Assembly (NCBI RefSeq): GCF_002077155.1
Contig: NZ_CP015027.1
Span: 3,078,501-3,142,500, forward strand
From: Sporosarcina sp. P33
GTDB lineage: Bacteria; Bacillota; Bacilli; Bacillales_A; Planococcaceae
Direction of reading: 5' to 3'
Length of the DNA: 64,000 bases
Below, piece by piece: positions 44,619 to 52,814 of the stretch (the first letter of the stretch is position 1; each line of letters opens with the position of its first letter). The notes under the pieces were generated by a model. The model did no database searches, was not told the origin of the DNA, and was given only the letters and a program-made list of their open reading frames with translations. The position numbers and the translations under genes are program-made.

Positions 44619-44651
44619 TTTGTCACCAAATCTTAATATTTGTTCACAAAC
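44619..44651 (+). promoter_or_regulatory. Candidate ResD-binding region upstream of qcrABC
   Basis: Two related motifs, TTTGTCACCAAA (44619-44630) and TTTGTTCACAAAC (44639-44651), lie in direct repeat. The second contains the ten bases GTTCACAAAC also present upstream of resA. It lies about 63 bases before the inferred start of the nearer promoter. Confidence 0.5.
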
Positions 44652-44674
44652 TTAGGTGCCTTCTAAAAGCATTA

Positions 44675-44703
44675 TTGAATTTAGTTTCATATTGATATAT
44701 CAT
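44675..44703 (+). promoter_or_regulatory. Candidate promoter of qcrABC
   Basis: TTGAAT (44675-44680), 17 bases, TATCAT (44698-44703). A second candidate, TTGATA (44692-44697) with TAGTAT (44714-44719) at 16 bases, overlaps it. Confidence 0.55.
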
Positions 44704-44779
44704 AGATATGTCCTAGTATTACAATTAGCAAAAGAATGTCCGTGGGACTGACTTTGGAGTAAGAGGAGGGAAATTACTG

Positions 44780-45280
44780 ATGAGCAATAAAGTGTCAAGA
44801 CGCACGTTCCTTAGCTATACACTTATGGGAACTGGTGGGTTCATGGCCTCTGCAATGCTGATGCCGATGATTCGTTTCGCAATTGATCCCGTTCTGGCAA
44901 GTGCAGGCGGTTCTGACATGATTCCAACGCCGCAAAAAGAAGCCGATCTTTCGGAAGTGCCGGTTCGTGTAGACTATACAATCAAAGATCGACAAGATGC
45001 ATGGTATACTTCTGATGAATCTAACACGGCTTGGGTCTACAAAGAAGGCGACAAGGTCATAGCACTTTCTCCAGTCTGTAAGCACTTAGGGTGTACAGTA
45101 AACTGGGAAGGCGATGAGCACAAAAACGAATTTTTCTGCCCATGTCACGCTGGACGTTACAAAAAAAATGGTGATAACATTCCAGGAACACCACCGCTTG
45201 GACCGCTTGATGAGTATGAAGTAGAAATCATCGACGGATTTGTCTATCTTGGTTCAACAATACCGAACACATTAGTCTAA
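44780..45280 (+). CDS. qcrA: Menaquinol:cytochrome c reductase, Rieske iron-sulfur subunit
   Basis: A 166-residue protein with an N-terminal twin-arginine-like anchor (VSRRTFLSY, helix about 12-42) and a Rieske [2Fe-2S] domain with CKHLGCTV and CPCHAGRY ligand loops. It transfers electrons from menaquinol to cytochrome c in the bc complex on the outer membrane face. AGAGGAGGG lies upstream. First gene of qcrABC. Confidence 0.97.
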   Translation: MSNKVSRRTFLSYTLMGTGGFMASAMLMPMIRFAIDPVLASAGGSDMIPTPQKEADLSEVPVRVDYTIKDRQDAWYTSDESNTAWVYKEGDKVIALSPVCKHLGCTVNWEGDEHKNEFFCPCHAGRYKKNGDNIPGTPPLGPLDEYEVEIIDGFVYLGSTIPNTLV

Positions 45281-45302
45281 AGGGTAAGGGGGTACGACCA
45301 CA

Positions 45303-45977
45303 GTGTTAAATAAAATTTATGATTGGGTGGATGAGCGGTTAGATATCACTCCAATTTGGCGAGATATCGCTGACCATGAAGTACCTGAGCACGTAAACCC
45401 TGCACATCATTTTTCTGCATTCATCTATTGTTTTGGAGGTTTGACGTTTTTCGTAACGGTTATCCAGATTTTGTCCGGTATGTTCCTGACAATGTATTAT
45501 ACGCCGGATATTGAAAACGCATGGAAATCAGTTTTCTACCTTCAAAATGATGTTGCATTCGGTGAACTTGTGCGCGGGATGCACCACTGGGGGGCTTCGT
45601 TAGTTATTGTAATGATGTTCCTACATACTTTGCGTGTATTCTTTACAGGGTCTTACAAGAAACCACGTGAATTGAACTGGATAGTCGGCGTATTGATCTT
45701 CGTCGTTATGCTAGGTCTAGGATTCACAGGATATCTATTGCCTTGGGATATGAAGGCTCTATTTGCAACAAAAGTTGGGATTGAGATTGCCGCGTCGGTA
45801 CCTTTCATCGGAGAACAGATTAAAATCCTTCTCGCGGGTGATTCCACGATTTTAGGTGCGCAGACGTTAACAAGATTCTTCGCGATTCATGTATTTTTCC
45901 TACCAGCTGCTTTGCTTGGGTTGCTTGCGGCACACTTTATCATGATCAGAAGACAAGGTATTTCCGGACCACTATAA
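45303..45977 (+). CDS. qcrB: Menaquinol:cytochrome c reductase, cytochrome b subunit
   Basis: A 224-residue four-helix cytochrome b6-type protein very like B. subtilis QcrB in length and sequence. Haem-ligand histidines are in MHHWGASLVIVMMFLHTLRV and RFFAIHVFFLPA. Menaquinol is oxidised at its outer site. Start is GTG with AAGGGGG upstream. Confidence 0.97.
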   Translation: MLNKIYDWVDERLDITPIWRDIADHEVPEHVNPAHHFSAFIYCFGGLTFFVTVIQILSGMFLTMYYTPDIENAWKSVFYLQNDVAFGELVRGMHHWGASLVIVMMFLHTLRVFFTGSYKKPRELNWIVGVLIFVVMLGLGFTGYLLPWDMKALFATKVGIEIAASVPFIGEQIKILLAGDSTILGAQTLTRFFAIHVFFLPAALLGLLAAHFIMIRRQGISGPL

Positions 45978-46028
45978 GAACCAATTTTTTGGTTAGGGTC
46001 ATCTGAAATTTAAGAAGGAGGGAATAAC

Positions 46029-46796
46029 ATGCACCGCGGAAAAGGGATGAAATTTGTTGGTGATTCGCGTATTAAAGCTTCTGGCAGGATGCCGAATACA
46101 CCAAAAGATTACTCAGAATACCCAGGTAAAACTGAGGCGTTCTGGCCAAACTTTCTATTGAAAGAGTGGATGATCGGATCGATTTTCTTAATCGGCTACC
46201 TGATTGTCACACTTGCACACCCGTCACCGCTTGAGCGTCAGGCGGACCCGACGGATACAATGTATATACCGGTTCCAGATTGGTATTTCCTATTCATGTA
46301 TCAGTTATTGAAATATGAATTCGCTTCCGGTCCTTATAACGTGATCGGTGCGATTGTAATTCCTGGATTGGCAGTAATGGCATTAATGCTGGTACCTTTC
46401 ATGGACACAACAAAAGAAAGACGTCCATTTAAGCGTCCATTGCCGACAGGCTTCATGATTCTTTCATTCTTGGCGATTTTCTACTTGACTTGGGAATCAG
46501 TCGTCAACCACGACTGGGAAGCTGCAAAAGTTCAAGGTGCAATCGTTGACGAAGTAGAATTTGATGAAACAGCAGAAGGATATGAGATCTATCAGGGCTC
46601 TTCCTGTATTGGCTGTCACGGTGACTCATTCCAGGGTGGTCTGGGCTTACCGTTAACGAATACTGGCATGACGCCAGAAGAAATTATCGAAATCGCTCAT
46701 GATGGCCGCGGCTCAATGCCTCCGGGTACATGGGAAGGTTCAGATGAAGATCTTCAAGTACTTGCTGAATTTATATCTGAGCTAGAATCGAAGTAA
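46029..46796 (+). CDS. qcrC: Menaquinol:cytochrome c reductase, cytochrome b/c subunit
   Basis: A 255-residue fusion typical of Bacilli: an N-terminal subunit IV-like membrane part with three helices and PDWYFLFMYQLLKYEF, and a C-terminal cytochrome c domain (about 180-255) with haem site CIGCH and axial-Met region GSMPPGTW. Its haem is attached by the ResABC system upstream in the window. Confidence 0.97.
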   Translation: MHRGKGMKFVGDSRIKASGRMPNTPKDYSEYPGKTEAFWPNFLLKEWMIGSIFLIGYLIVTLAHPSPLERQADPTDTMYIPVPDWYFLFMYQLLKYEFASGPYNVIGAIVIPGLAVMALMLVPFMDTTKERRPFKRPLPTGFMILSFLAIFYLTWESVVNHDWEAAKVQGAIVDEVEFDETAEGYEIYQGSSCIGCHGDSFQGGLGLPLTNTGMTPEEIIEIAHDGRGSMPPGTWEGSDEDLQVLAEFISELESK

Positions 46797-46798
46797 GG

Positions 46799-46828
46799 AA
46801 AAGAGTCAGGAAACTGACTCTTTTTTTC
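46799..46828 (+). terminator. Terminator of qcrABC
   Basis: AAAGAGTCAG pairs with CTGACTCTTT around GAAA and ends in seven T residues. Confidence 0.93.
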
Positions 46829-46893
46829 TTTATATTCAAGGTGAATTATTATATACATAAACGAAATGCACATAATAGACAGAGGTGATGTTT

Positions 46894-47490
46894 TTGCGAA
46901 TGCTTTGGGCACAGACTTGGATGATGCTTTCTCATAAATCCTTCTTATGGATTCTTCTTTTTATTAATATATTAGGCTCGGTCTACGGATATGATTGGTA
47001 TATGTGGCAGCTTGAAATTACGGAGCCGAAATTCTGGATTTTCGTGCCTGACAGTCCGACAGCAACATTGTTTTTCTGTTTTGCCATTATCGGCTGGCTG
47101 CTTAAACGGAACTTTAAACTGATGGAAGCACTTGCGCTCATTACGTTAGTGAAGTATGGCTTGTGGGCGGTTGTTATGAATTTGCTTACGCTGACAGTAA
47201 CCGGCTCGATTGGATGGGTAGGCTGGATGCTGATCGGTTCACATTTTGCAATGGCGCTGCAAGGGATTCTTTATTTGCCGAAATATAAGTTTACCGGCTG
47301 GCATATTGCGATTGCGGCGATCTGGACATTGCATAATGATGTAATTGACTACGTGTTCGGACAAATGCCGATTTATCATGACCTGGCACAGTTCAGTCCG
47401 CAAATTGGCTATTTCACATTTTGGCTCTCGATTGCGTGTATCGGGATTGCGATGTGGAGCTATAAATCAAGAAGTGTGCTGTCTCGTTAG
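46894..47490 (+). CDS. ypjA: DUF1405 membrane protein YpjA
   Basis: A polytopic protein of about 198 residues, with roughly six hydrophobic segments, of the DUF1405 family (YGYDWYMWQL and TLHNDVIDYVFG blocks). Function unknown. TTG at 46894 lies six bases after AGGTG; GTG at 46885 and ATG at 46888 are inside that site and less likely. Position after qcrC is as in B. subtilis. Confidence 0.82.
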   Translation: MRMLWAQTWMMLSHKSFLWILLFINILGSVYGYDWYMWQLEITEPKFWIFVPDSPTATLFFCFAIIGWLLKRNFKLMEALALITLVKYGLWAVVMNLLTLTVTGSIGWVGWMLIGSHFAMALQGILYLPKYKFTGWHIAIAAIWTLHNDVIDYVFGQMPIYHDLAQFSPQIGYFTFWLSIACIGIAMWSYKSRSVLSR

Positions 47491-47565
47491 GACATGTAGT
47501 TAAAAGTTGCAGTAAGCAAGCAAACATTATAAAATTAAGGATAGAGAGAAAGGGGAGAGATAGAC

Positions 47566-48234
47566 GTGTTCTGGATTTACTTTGGTGTCATTTTATTGCT
47601 TCCTATCTACGCGCAATTTAAAGTGAAAAGCACATATAAGAAGTATTCAAAAATCCGTTCTACTTCCGGAATGACAGGTGCTCAAGTAGCGCGATTAATT
47701 CTGGATCAAAATGGTTTGCATGATGTGAAAGTAGTGGAAAGCCAGGGGTTCTTAACCGATCACTACAATCCGCTGACGAAAATTGTGGCGCTGTCCACAA
47801 GCAACTATCATGAAGCATCTGTAGCAGGTACAGCAGTGGCAGCGCATGAAGTCGGCCACGCTATTCAGGACAAAGAAGCCTATTCGTTTCTGCGCTTCCG
47901 TCACAGACTCGCACCTATTGCAGGTCTGACGTCAAATGCCGCATGGGTTTTCATCATGATTGGAATTATCTTCTCCAGCATGAATTCATTGCTTGGAATC
48001 GGTATTCTTCTCATGGCAGTCGGGGTGCTGTTCCAAATCGTTACATTGCCTGTAGAATTTAATGCATCGTCACGTGCGATGGACCAAATTGTTCAACTCG
48101 GTATCATCCGTAATGACGAAGAACCGCAGGCGAAGAAAGTATTGAGTGCAGCAGCAATGACTTATGTTGCCGCAACAGCGGTCGCTGTCCTTGAACTATT
48201 GCGTTTAATATTGATCTTTGTAAACCGCGACTAA
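47566..48234 (+). CDS. yugP: Zinc metallopeptidase, YugP type
   Basis: A 222-residue membrane protease with N-terminal helix, zinc motif AAHEVGHAIQD (HExxH, about residues 97-107), and two or three further helices. It resembles YugP, which in B. subtilis is encoded elsewhere, while ypjB occupies this site. Substrate unknown. Start is GTG, preceded by AAAGGGGAGAG. Confidence 0.87.
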   Translation: MFWIYFGVILLLPIYAQFKVKSTYKKYSKIRSTSGMTGAQVARLILDQNGLHDVKVVESQGFLTDHYNPLTKIVALSTSNYHEASVAGTAVAAHEVGHAIQDKEAYSFLRFRHRLAPIAGLTSNAAWVFIMIGIIFSSMNSLLGIGILLMAVGVLFQIVTLPVEFNASSRAMDQIVQLGIIRNDEEPQAKKVLSAAAMTYVAATAVAVLELLRLILIFVNRD

Positions 48235-48242
48235 TTACCATC

Positions 48243-48281
48243 AAAAAATCCGTTTGCTCATGTGAGCAGACGGATTTTTTT
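48243..48281. terminator. Bidirectional terminator between yugP and ypjC
   Basis: AAAAAATCCGTTTGCTC pairs with GAGCAGACGGATTTTTT around ATGT, with A/T tracts that serve both convergent genes. Confidence 0.92.
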
Positions 48282-49154
48282 CTAATCAGCAATCGGGCGC
48301 TTTTGTTCATCTAAAGTAAAGCCTTCACCCATAACATCATGAACTTCTATCAAGGAAACAAATGCTTCTGGATCTATGGAAGTGATCAAGTTTTTTAACC
48401 GGATCATTTCACTCTTACCAACGACACAATAAAGAATTTCACGGTTTTCTTTTGAAAAATGACCATATCCTTTGAATACAGTTACTCCTCTTCCCATCGA
48501 ACCCGTAATTTTCTCGGCCAGTTCATGGGGGGAATTCGTGACAATGAACGCCCCTCTTGCGGAATACGCCCCTTCCTGCACAAAATCAATGACCCGTGCT
48601 CCGACAAATAAGGCAACGAGCGTGTACATCATCGAACGGTAATCCAGGTAGACTGCCCACGACAGCAAAATGACGGCTGCATCAAACGCGAACATGGTTT
48701 TGCCCATTGTAATCCCGTATTTTTTATGTGCCAATCTGGCAATGATATCGGAACCGCCCGTTGTACCGCCGCTCCTGAATATAATACCAAGACCTACGCC
48801 GATAAAAACTCCGGCAAACAGAGATACTAGAAACAAATCGCCTTCCATATGAATATTTACTTTATATTTCATAAATATCTTGATGAAAATTGATACTGCG
48901 ACGGTTCCGATTACCGTATAAATAAAGGGGCGCCTGCCGAGCATTTTCCAGCCGATAATAAACATGGGAACATTCAGCACGAGATTCATCACGGCAGGAT
49001 CCCAATTAAATGCGAATAATAATACTAGCGTGATCCCGGTAAATCCGCCTTCCGCCAGTTCGTGCTGAATCGTGAAATTCACCAATCCGAAACTGAACAG
49101 CGCAGCACCGAGTATAATTACTAGTATATTCCGTACTCGAATTCCAGCGAACAA
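48282..49154 (-). CDS. ypjC: YitT-family membrane protein YpjC
   Basis: A protein of about 290 residues: five to six hydrophobic helices (DUF161 repeats; GGFTGITLVLL and RSGGTTGGSDIIARLAHKK) followed by a cytoplasmic DUF2179 domain (about 215-290). Function unknown. TTG at 49154 lies about eight bases after GGAAGGAG, so it is chosen over ATG at 49172, which precedes that site. Here the gene is on the strand opposite its neighbours. Confidence 0.85.
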   Translation of the reverse strand: MFAGIRVRNILVIILGAALFSFGLVNFTIQHELAEGGFTGITLVLLFAFNWDPAVMNLVLNVPMFIIGWKMLGRRPFIYTVIGTVAVSIFIKIFMKYKVNIHMEGDLFLVSLFAGVFIGVGLGIIFRSGGTTGGSDIIARLAHKKYGITMGKTMFAFDAAVILLSWAVYLDYRSMMYTLVALFVGARVIDFVQEGAYSARGAFIVTNSPHELAEKITGSMGRGVTVFKGYGHFSKENREILYCVVGKSEMIRLKNLITSIDPEAFVSLIEVHDVMGEGFTLDEQKRPIAD

Positions 49155-49286
49155 AAACAACACTCCTTCCATAAATCCATTCTTGATGTAATCGCGTCTC
49201 TTGTTCGGGACGGCTTGTCCTGCGTACAGACGTATTTTCTTATTGCCGTGCGTCCAATATAGCTAGTATGTGCCAAATATTATATT

Positions 49287-49315
49287 TTGACAATAGCCAA
49301 CAGAATGCATACGAT
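49287..49315 (+). promoter_or_regulatory. Sigma-A promoter of the ypjD-dapB-bshA-cca-birA unit
   Basis: Perfect TTGACA (49287-49292), 17 bases, TACGAT (49310-49315), about 20 bases before the first gene. Confidence 0.8.
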
Positions 49316-49335
49316 AGGAAGGGGAGCTGATGACG

Positions 49336-49668
49336 ATGACGAAAACAATGGAGCAATTACAGCAGGAAGTTGACACATACATAACTGGATTTAAAGAAGG
49401 CTACTTCCCTCCGATGGAACTATTAGCAAGACTGACTGAAGAACTTGGGGAATTATCACGTGAAGTTCAGGATCGCTACGGCATGAAAAAGAAAAAATCG
49501 ACGGAAGCAATCCGGACACTTGAGGAAGAAACGGGCGATTTATTATTCGTCTTAATCTGCTTCGCCAACTCACAGAACATTGATTTAACTAAAGCGCTGG
49601 AAACAGTTCTGACAAAATTCAACACAAGAGATAAAGACCGCTGGACTAAAAAGGAGGAAACGGAATGA
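49336..49668 (+). CDS. ypjD: MazG-like nucleotide pyrophosphohydrolase YpjD
   Basis: A 110-residue all-helical protein with metal-binding acidic motifs EELGELSREVQ and EEETGDLLFVL of the MazG/dUTPase-like family. Likely hydrolyses abnormal nucleoside triphosphates; substrate unknown. ATG at 49336 is nine bases after GGGGAG; ATG at 49330 is three. The stop overlaps the dapB start by four bases. Confidence 0.9.
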   Translation: MTKTMEQLQQEVDTYITGFKEGYFPPMELLARLTEELGELSREVQDRYGMKKKKSTEAIRTLEEETGDLLFVLICFANSQNIDLTKALETVLTKFNTRDKDRWTKKEETE

Positions 49669-50465
49669 CAATTAAATTAGCTATTGCAGGAGCGAGAGGA
49701 AGAATGGGCGGAACAGCAATACTTGCGGCGACTGAAGCGGCAGACATTGAAATTGTGGCGGCACTTGATTATAAACATGATGGCCAATTTTTACATAATG
49801 GAAGCGTAACTGATACGAAGGAAGGGATTCCAATTTACACTTCTCTGCAGGCGCTTCAGGCTGCACATCATCCTGACGTATTATTGGATGTGACCGATCC
49901 TGATGCAGTATTCACTAACGCGAGTGAAGCACTGTCACTTGGTATGGATGTAGTCATTGGCACATCAGGACTGACAGCAGAGAAGCTTGAAGACTTGGAA
50001 AGTATCGCGCTTGAACAGAAAAAAAGTTGTATTATTGCACCGAACTTTTCAATCGGCGCGGTGCTGATGATGAAATTTGCACAGCAGGCTGCACGTTATC
50101 TCGGTGACGTTGAAATTCTTGAAATGCACCATGACCGAAAATTGGATGCGCCATCAGGAACAGCTGTTAAAACAGCGGAAATGATCCGTGAAGTGCGGGC
50201 TGCCCACATCCAAGGGCATCCGGAAGAACAAGAGAAACTGAAGGGAGCACGCGGTGCGGACGTAGAAGGAATGAAAATACACAGCATTCGTTTACCGGGA
50301 CTGCTTGCCCATCAGGAAGTGCTGCTTGGCGGCGAAGGCGAATTGCTGAAGATCCGTCATGACTCATTTGACCGCAAATCCTTCATGCCGGGTATTTTAT
50401 TGGCGGTCCGTGAAGCGGTATCTTCACCAAAATTCGTTTACGGTCTGGAAAAAATAATTGATTAA
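49665..50465 (+). CDS. dapB: 4-hydroxy-tetrahydrodipicolinate reductase
   Basis: A 266-residue NAD(P)H enzyme of the diaminopimelate/lysine pathway. GARGRMGGTAI at the N-terminus, the substrate block EMHHDRKLDAPSGTA and GTSGLT are present. The pathway also supplies dipicolinate for spores. mgsA and bshB1, next in B. subtilis, are missing, and bshA follows after 25 bases. Confidence 0.97.
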   Translation: MTIKLAIAGARGRMGGTAILAATEAADIEIVAALDYKHDGQFLHNGSVTDTKEGIPIYTSLQALQAAHHPDVLLDVTDPDAVFTNASEALSLGMDVVIGTSGLTAEKLEDLESIALEQKKSCIIAPNFSIGAVLMMKFAQQAARYLGDVEILEMHHDRKLDAPSGTAVKTAEMIREVRAAHIQGHPEEQEKLKGARGADVEGMKIHSIRLPGLLAHQEVLLGGEGELLKIRHDSFDRKSFMPGILLAVREAVSSPKFVYGLEKIID

Positions 50466-50490
50466 ACTTTTGCAGTGAGGCGGTTTACGT

Positions 50491-51630
50491 ATGCAACATA
50501 GAAAATTAAAAGTAGGCGTCATTTGCTATCCGTCTCTTGGGGGATCGGGTGTGGTGGCGACGGAGCTGGGACTTAAAATGGCGGATAAAGGGCACGAGAT
50601 GCATTATATTACATCAAGCAAACCGTTTCGCTTTTTAGATGTCCATCCGAATATCCAGTTCCACGAAGTAACAATAGAAGGGTATGCTGTATTCAAATAT
50701 CCTCCTTATGACATAGCCCTTGCCAACTGCATTGCACAAGTCATCGAATCAGAAAAATTGGATTTACTGCACGTGCACTATGCTGTGCCGCACGCGATCT
50801 CTGCCATCTTGGCGAAAGACATGGCGGAGTCTGAGATTGGCATCATTACGACACTGCATGGCACCGATGTAACGATTCTCGGCCGCGACCCTGCGTTAAA
50901 AAATACATTGTCTTATGGCATCAATAAATCGGACCGTGTGACTGCCGTTTCACGGTCATTACGAAATGAGACAATTGAACTGCTTCATCCGACGACAGCT
51001 ATTCAGACCATCTATAACTTTATTGATGAAGAAAAATATTATCCTCGGAAAAACAGTCACCTTCGTGAACAGCTCGGACTGGCACCGGATGAAAGAGTAA
51101 TAATTCATATATCCAACTTCCGCAAAGTGAAGAGAATTCCGGATATTATTGAAAGTTTTCGGCTGATTGACCGAAAGCATAAAGCGAAATTGCTGCTGGT
51201 CGGTGAAGGTCCGGAAAAATTTGATCTAGAAGAGTATACAGAAGAGAACGGACTTCAGGATGATATTCTGTTTCTCGGAAAACGTGATGATTTGCCGGAA
51301 CTATTGTCAATCAGCGACGTCATGCTGCTGCTCTCTGAAAAAGAAGCATTCGGACTTGTTCTGCTTGAAGCATTTGCCTGCGGTGTGCCCGCCGTCGCAA
51401 CAGCAATTGGAGGGATACCGGAAGTTGTGCAGGACGGGTCCAATGGTTTCTTGGTGCAACTTGGAGATGTACAAGCGGTTGCCGCCCGCGTGACGCACTT
51501 GTTAAGCGACCCGGTGCTGCATCAGCAAATGAAAGAAAAAGCGATTCAGACAGTACAGGAAGAATTCAGTTCCGAAGCGATCGTAGCGCAATATGAAAAA
51601 TTATACTATGAAGTGGCGGCGATGAAATGA
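50491..51630 (+). CDS. bshA: N-acetyl-alpha-D-glucosaminyl L-malate synthase BshA
   Basis: A 379-residue GT4 glycosyltransferase that starts bacillithiol synthesis from UDP-GlcNAc and malate. CYPSLGGSGVVATELG near the N-terminus, LHGTDVTILGRDP, and the EKEAFGLVLLEAFACG nucleotide-sugar site fit the family. It overlaps cca by four bases. The deacetylase gene bshB1 is not adjacent here. Confidence 0.95.
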   Translation: MQHRKLKVGVICYPSLGGSGVVATELGLKMADKGHEMHYITSSKPFRFLDVHPNIQFHEVTIEGYAVFKYPPYDIALANCIAQVIESEKLDLLHVHYAVPHAISAILAKDMAESEIGIITTLHGTDVTILGRDPALKNTLSYGINKSDRVTAVSRSLRNETIELLHPTTAIQTIYNFIDEEKYYPRKNSHLREQLGLAPDERVIIHISNFRKVKRIPDIIESFRLIDRKHKAKLLLVGEGPEKFDLEEYTEENGLQDDILFLGKRDDLPELLSISDVMLLLSEKEAFGLVLLEAFACGVPAVATAIGGIPEVVQDGSNGFLVQLGDVQAVAARVTHLLSDPVLHQQMKEKAIQTVQEEFSSEAIVAQYEKLYYEVAAMK

Positions 51631-52814
51631 CGATTTCATTCAGTACAGCGGCCAGCCGGCAAGTGATCCGGGAATTGCAGGCTGCAGGCTATGAAGCATA
51701 CTTTGTTGGCGGAGCAGTCCGTGATGCGTTGCTCGGAAAACAGCCGCTGGATATTGATATTACGACTTCTGCCACACCGCAGCAAGTCAAAGCCGTATTC
51801 AGCCGCACGGTCGATATCGGAATTGCTCACGGCACCATTTTAGTGCTGATGCAAGGCGAAGCGGTTGAAGTGACGACGTTTCGTACAGAAAGTACATACA
51901 GTGATTTGCGCAGGCCTGATGAAGTTGTTTATGTCACATCCTTGGAAGAGGATTTACAGCGGCGGGATTTTACCATCAATGCATTTGCTATGACGGTGGA
52001 CGGCCGGCTGATCGATTTATTCGGCGGACAGGATGATCTGAAACAACGGATTATTCGCTCAGTGGGTGATCCTGAAGAACGTTTTGGCGAGGATGCATTG
52101 CGCATTTTTCGGGCACTGCGATTTTCTTCCGTTCTGGATTTTGATATTGAAGCAAAAACGTTGGACGCAATGAAAAAGCTTGCCCCTTCACTCCGCCATA
52201 TTACCATCGAGCGAGTTAAAGCGGAATTGGATAAGCTGTTTCAAGGGGAAAATCCATCCCGTGCATTTCATTACAGCCGAGAAATCGGTTTGCCGCAGCT
52301 GTTTCCCGAGTTTCTGTCAGCGTTTAATTCACTTGACGCCTGCACGCCATTTCTCCACGCGCGTCATGGCTATGCGGCAATGCTTGCGCTGACGGATGCA
52401 ACTGCCGCGGAACTGTCGAGGTATTTTAAATTATCCAATGAAGAAAAACGATTTTTAACACAATGTGAAGAAGCGCGTGCGATCCGTTCACAGCGCAAAT
52501 TTGATTCTTGGGATTACTATTCGTTTCCGGCAGACGTATTGGAAACGGCAGAAAAAATTACACATTCGAATCATGAAAGCGGCGGATTGTCCAGGCAGCA
52601 GATAGTGCAGCAAAAAGAATGCCTGCCCATTCAGCAGCGCGCAGATCTGGCTTTCACCGGAAATGACTTATTAACATGGTCAGGAAAAAAGGGCGGAAAA
52701 TGGACGAGTGAATGGATTGAGAAAATTGAGCGTGCGGTTGTCCATGGACGAATTGAAAATGACGCACAGGCGATAAAGGAATGGTTTATAGATGAAATCA
52801 CCCGTGAAAAGTGA
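51627..52814 (+). CDS. cca: CCA-adding tRNA nucleotidyltransferase
   Basis: A 395-residue class II enzyme that builds or repairs the tRNA 3' CCA end. Catalytic head motif GGAVRDALLG with DIDI, followed by RRDFTINAFAM and GEDALRIFRALRF. Its stop lies 23 bases inside the birA frame. Confidence 0.96.
   Translation: MTISFSTAASRQVIRELQAAGYEAYFVGGAVRDALLGKQPLDIDITTSATPQQVKAVFSRTVDIGIAHGTILVLMQGEAVEVTTFRTESTYSDLRRPDEVVYVTSLEEDLQRRDFTINAFAMTVDGRLIDLFGGQDDLKQRIIRSVGDPEERFGEDALRIFRALRFSSVLDFDIEAKTLDAMKKLAPSLRHITIERVKAELDKLFQGENPSRAFHYSREIGLPQLFPEFLSAFNSLDACTPFLHARHGYAAMLALTDATAAELSRYFKLSNEEKRFLTQCEEARAIRSQRKFDSWDYYSFPADVLETAEKITHSNHESGGLSRQQIVQQKECLPIQQRADLAFTGNDLLTWSGKKGGKWTSEWIEKIERAVVHGRIENDAQAIKEWFIDEITREK

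Noticed and set aside
44378-44629. 83-codon minus-strand frame upstream of qcrA
   Set aside because: No ribosome-binding site, overlaps ypiF and the candidate regulatory region, and shows no protein-like pattern.
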